Below, one piece after another: positions 63,738 to 64,000 of a stretch of DNA of 64,000 nt (its first letter is position 1; the number at the start of each line of letters is the position of its first letter). The stretch is taken from the NCBI RefSeq assembly GCF_001517405.1, contig NZ_LN907828.1, forward strand, positions 372,001 through 436,000, given 5' to 3'. Below the pieces are notes generated by a model. It ran no database searches. It was not told the DNA's origin and was given only the letters and a program-made list of their open reading frames with translations. Source of the stretch: Duffyella gerundensis. GTDB lineage: Bacteria > Pseudomonadota > Gammaproteobacteria > Enterobacterales > Enterobacteriaceae. The position numbers and the translations under genes are program-made.

Positions 63738-64000
63738 TTAATTGCAGTGCAGGTAAACGCAATCCTGCGGAAGAGAAGGGTAACGCTAAGGCAAAACCCA
63801 TGGTGACGCTGTTCATTCACGCTGAGCATCGCCATCTGTTTTTGCAACTGGATTTCGAGTTAGTTATTAGTGACTTGCTTTGCAAGAGAGAGTGCTGCGC
63901 ACCACGATAAACCGATGATTTTATCTGACGCCGGTGTGAGTCATCACGTTACCTGGCCTTATTTTGGCTAAACGCACGGCTCAAATCCTGTGAATTTGCC
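63738..64000. other. Right-hand end, nothing recognised
   Basis: The last 263 bp contain no recognisable gene, terminator or repeat; a minus-strand frame through it (63602-63847) overlaps the zinc-ribbon gene and is a shadow. Confidence 0.4.

Overview
The window reads as part of a large plasmid of an Erwiniaceae bacterium, most like Pantoea or Erwinia. The evidence is a complete iteron-controlled RepFIB-type replicon (repA at 16571-17500, with iterons on both sides), a P1-type parA-parB partition cassette at 18219-20394, and a thiOSGF thiamine cluster next door. The group's large LPP-1 plasmids are known to carry such a thiamine cluster. Host and plasmid family are inferred from gene content and protein resemblance only; no database search was possible. 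I saw no tRNA, rRNA, insertion sequence or CRISPR array.

Layout. 1-9.5 kb: the end of a sugar ABC importer, an MFS exporter divergent from a MarR regulator with a perfect 18-bp operator, a chemoreceptor, a photolyase/cryptochrome, a Rob-like regulator, and a DeoR-nudK-DUF4406 group. 9.5-13.3 kb: a decayed TetR fragment meeting a truncated monooxygenase fragment, two GNAT acetyltransferases, arylamine N-acetyltransferase, and a cold-shock gene with a cspA-type leader carrying a recognisable cold box. 13.8-15.5 kb: mqo. 15.5-21.5 kb: the replicon. Five iterons at 21-22 bp spacing precede repA and fourteen follow it; parA and parB come next. Two complete P1-like parS centromeres then bracket a nucleotidyltransferase gene. 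21.5-27.7 kb: a cupin, two YgdI/YgdR lipoproteins, a yhaJ-yhaK pair, an orphan FixJ-type response regulator, a DUF1471 protein and a TsgA-type transporter.

27.7-33.3 kb: a TPP riboswitch leads thiO-thiS-thiG-thiF-thiZ-thiX-thiY. The first four genes build the thiazole half of thiamine, and the last three look like an importer for a pyrimidine precursor. ThiF carries a C-terminal rhodanese domain. 33.3-42.7 kb: a second CynX/NimT-type MFS gene, a short class I mannose-6-phosphate isomerase, an SDR, a small cysteine-rich secreted protein, a lipoprotein with a 19-copy 18-bp minisatellite, a MerR-like regulator, a BssS-like protein, a FUSC transporter, a DUF2171 protein and a GNAT. 42.7-50.6 kb: the complete kdpFABCDE potassium system, preceded by a TTTATA-N5-TTTATA KdpE box. 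50.8-54.1 kb: sotB, a LysR gene, a small membrane-anchored protein and mntP with an MntR-box-like site. 54.4-63.7 kb: a 2860-residue cyclic beta-1,2-glucan synthase-like protein, flanked on both sides by YnfU-like zinc-ribbon microproteins of 52 and 54 residues.

The observations most worth following are the duplicated parS sites around one gene, two exact stray copies of the RepA iteron far from the origin (24574 and 53227), the paired zinc-ribbon microproteins around the giant glucan synthase, and the ThiF-rhodanese fusion that has lost the zinc-binding CxxC.
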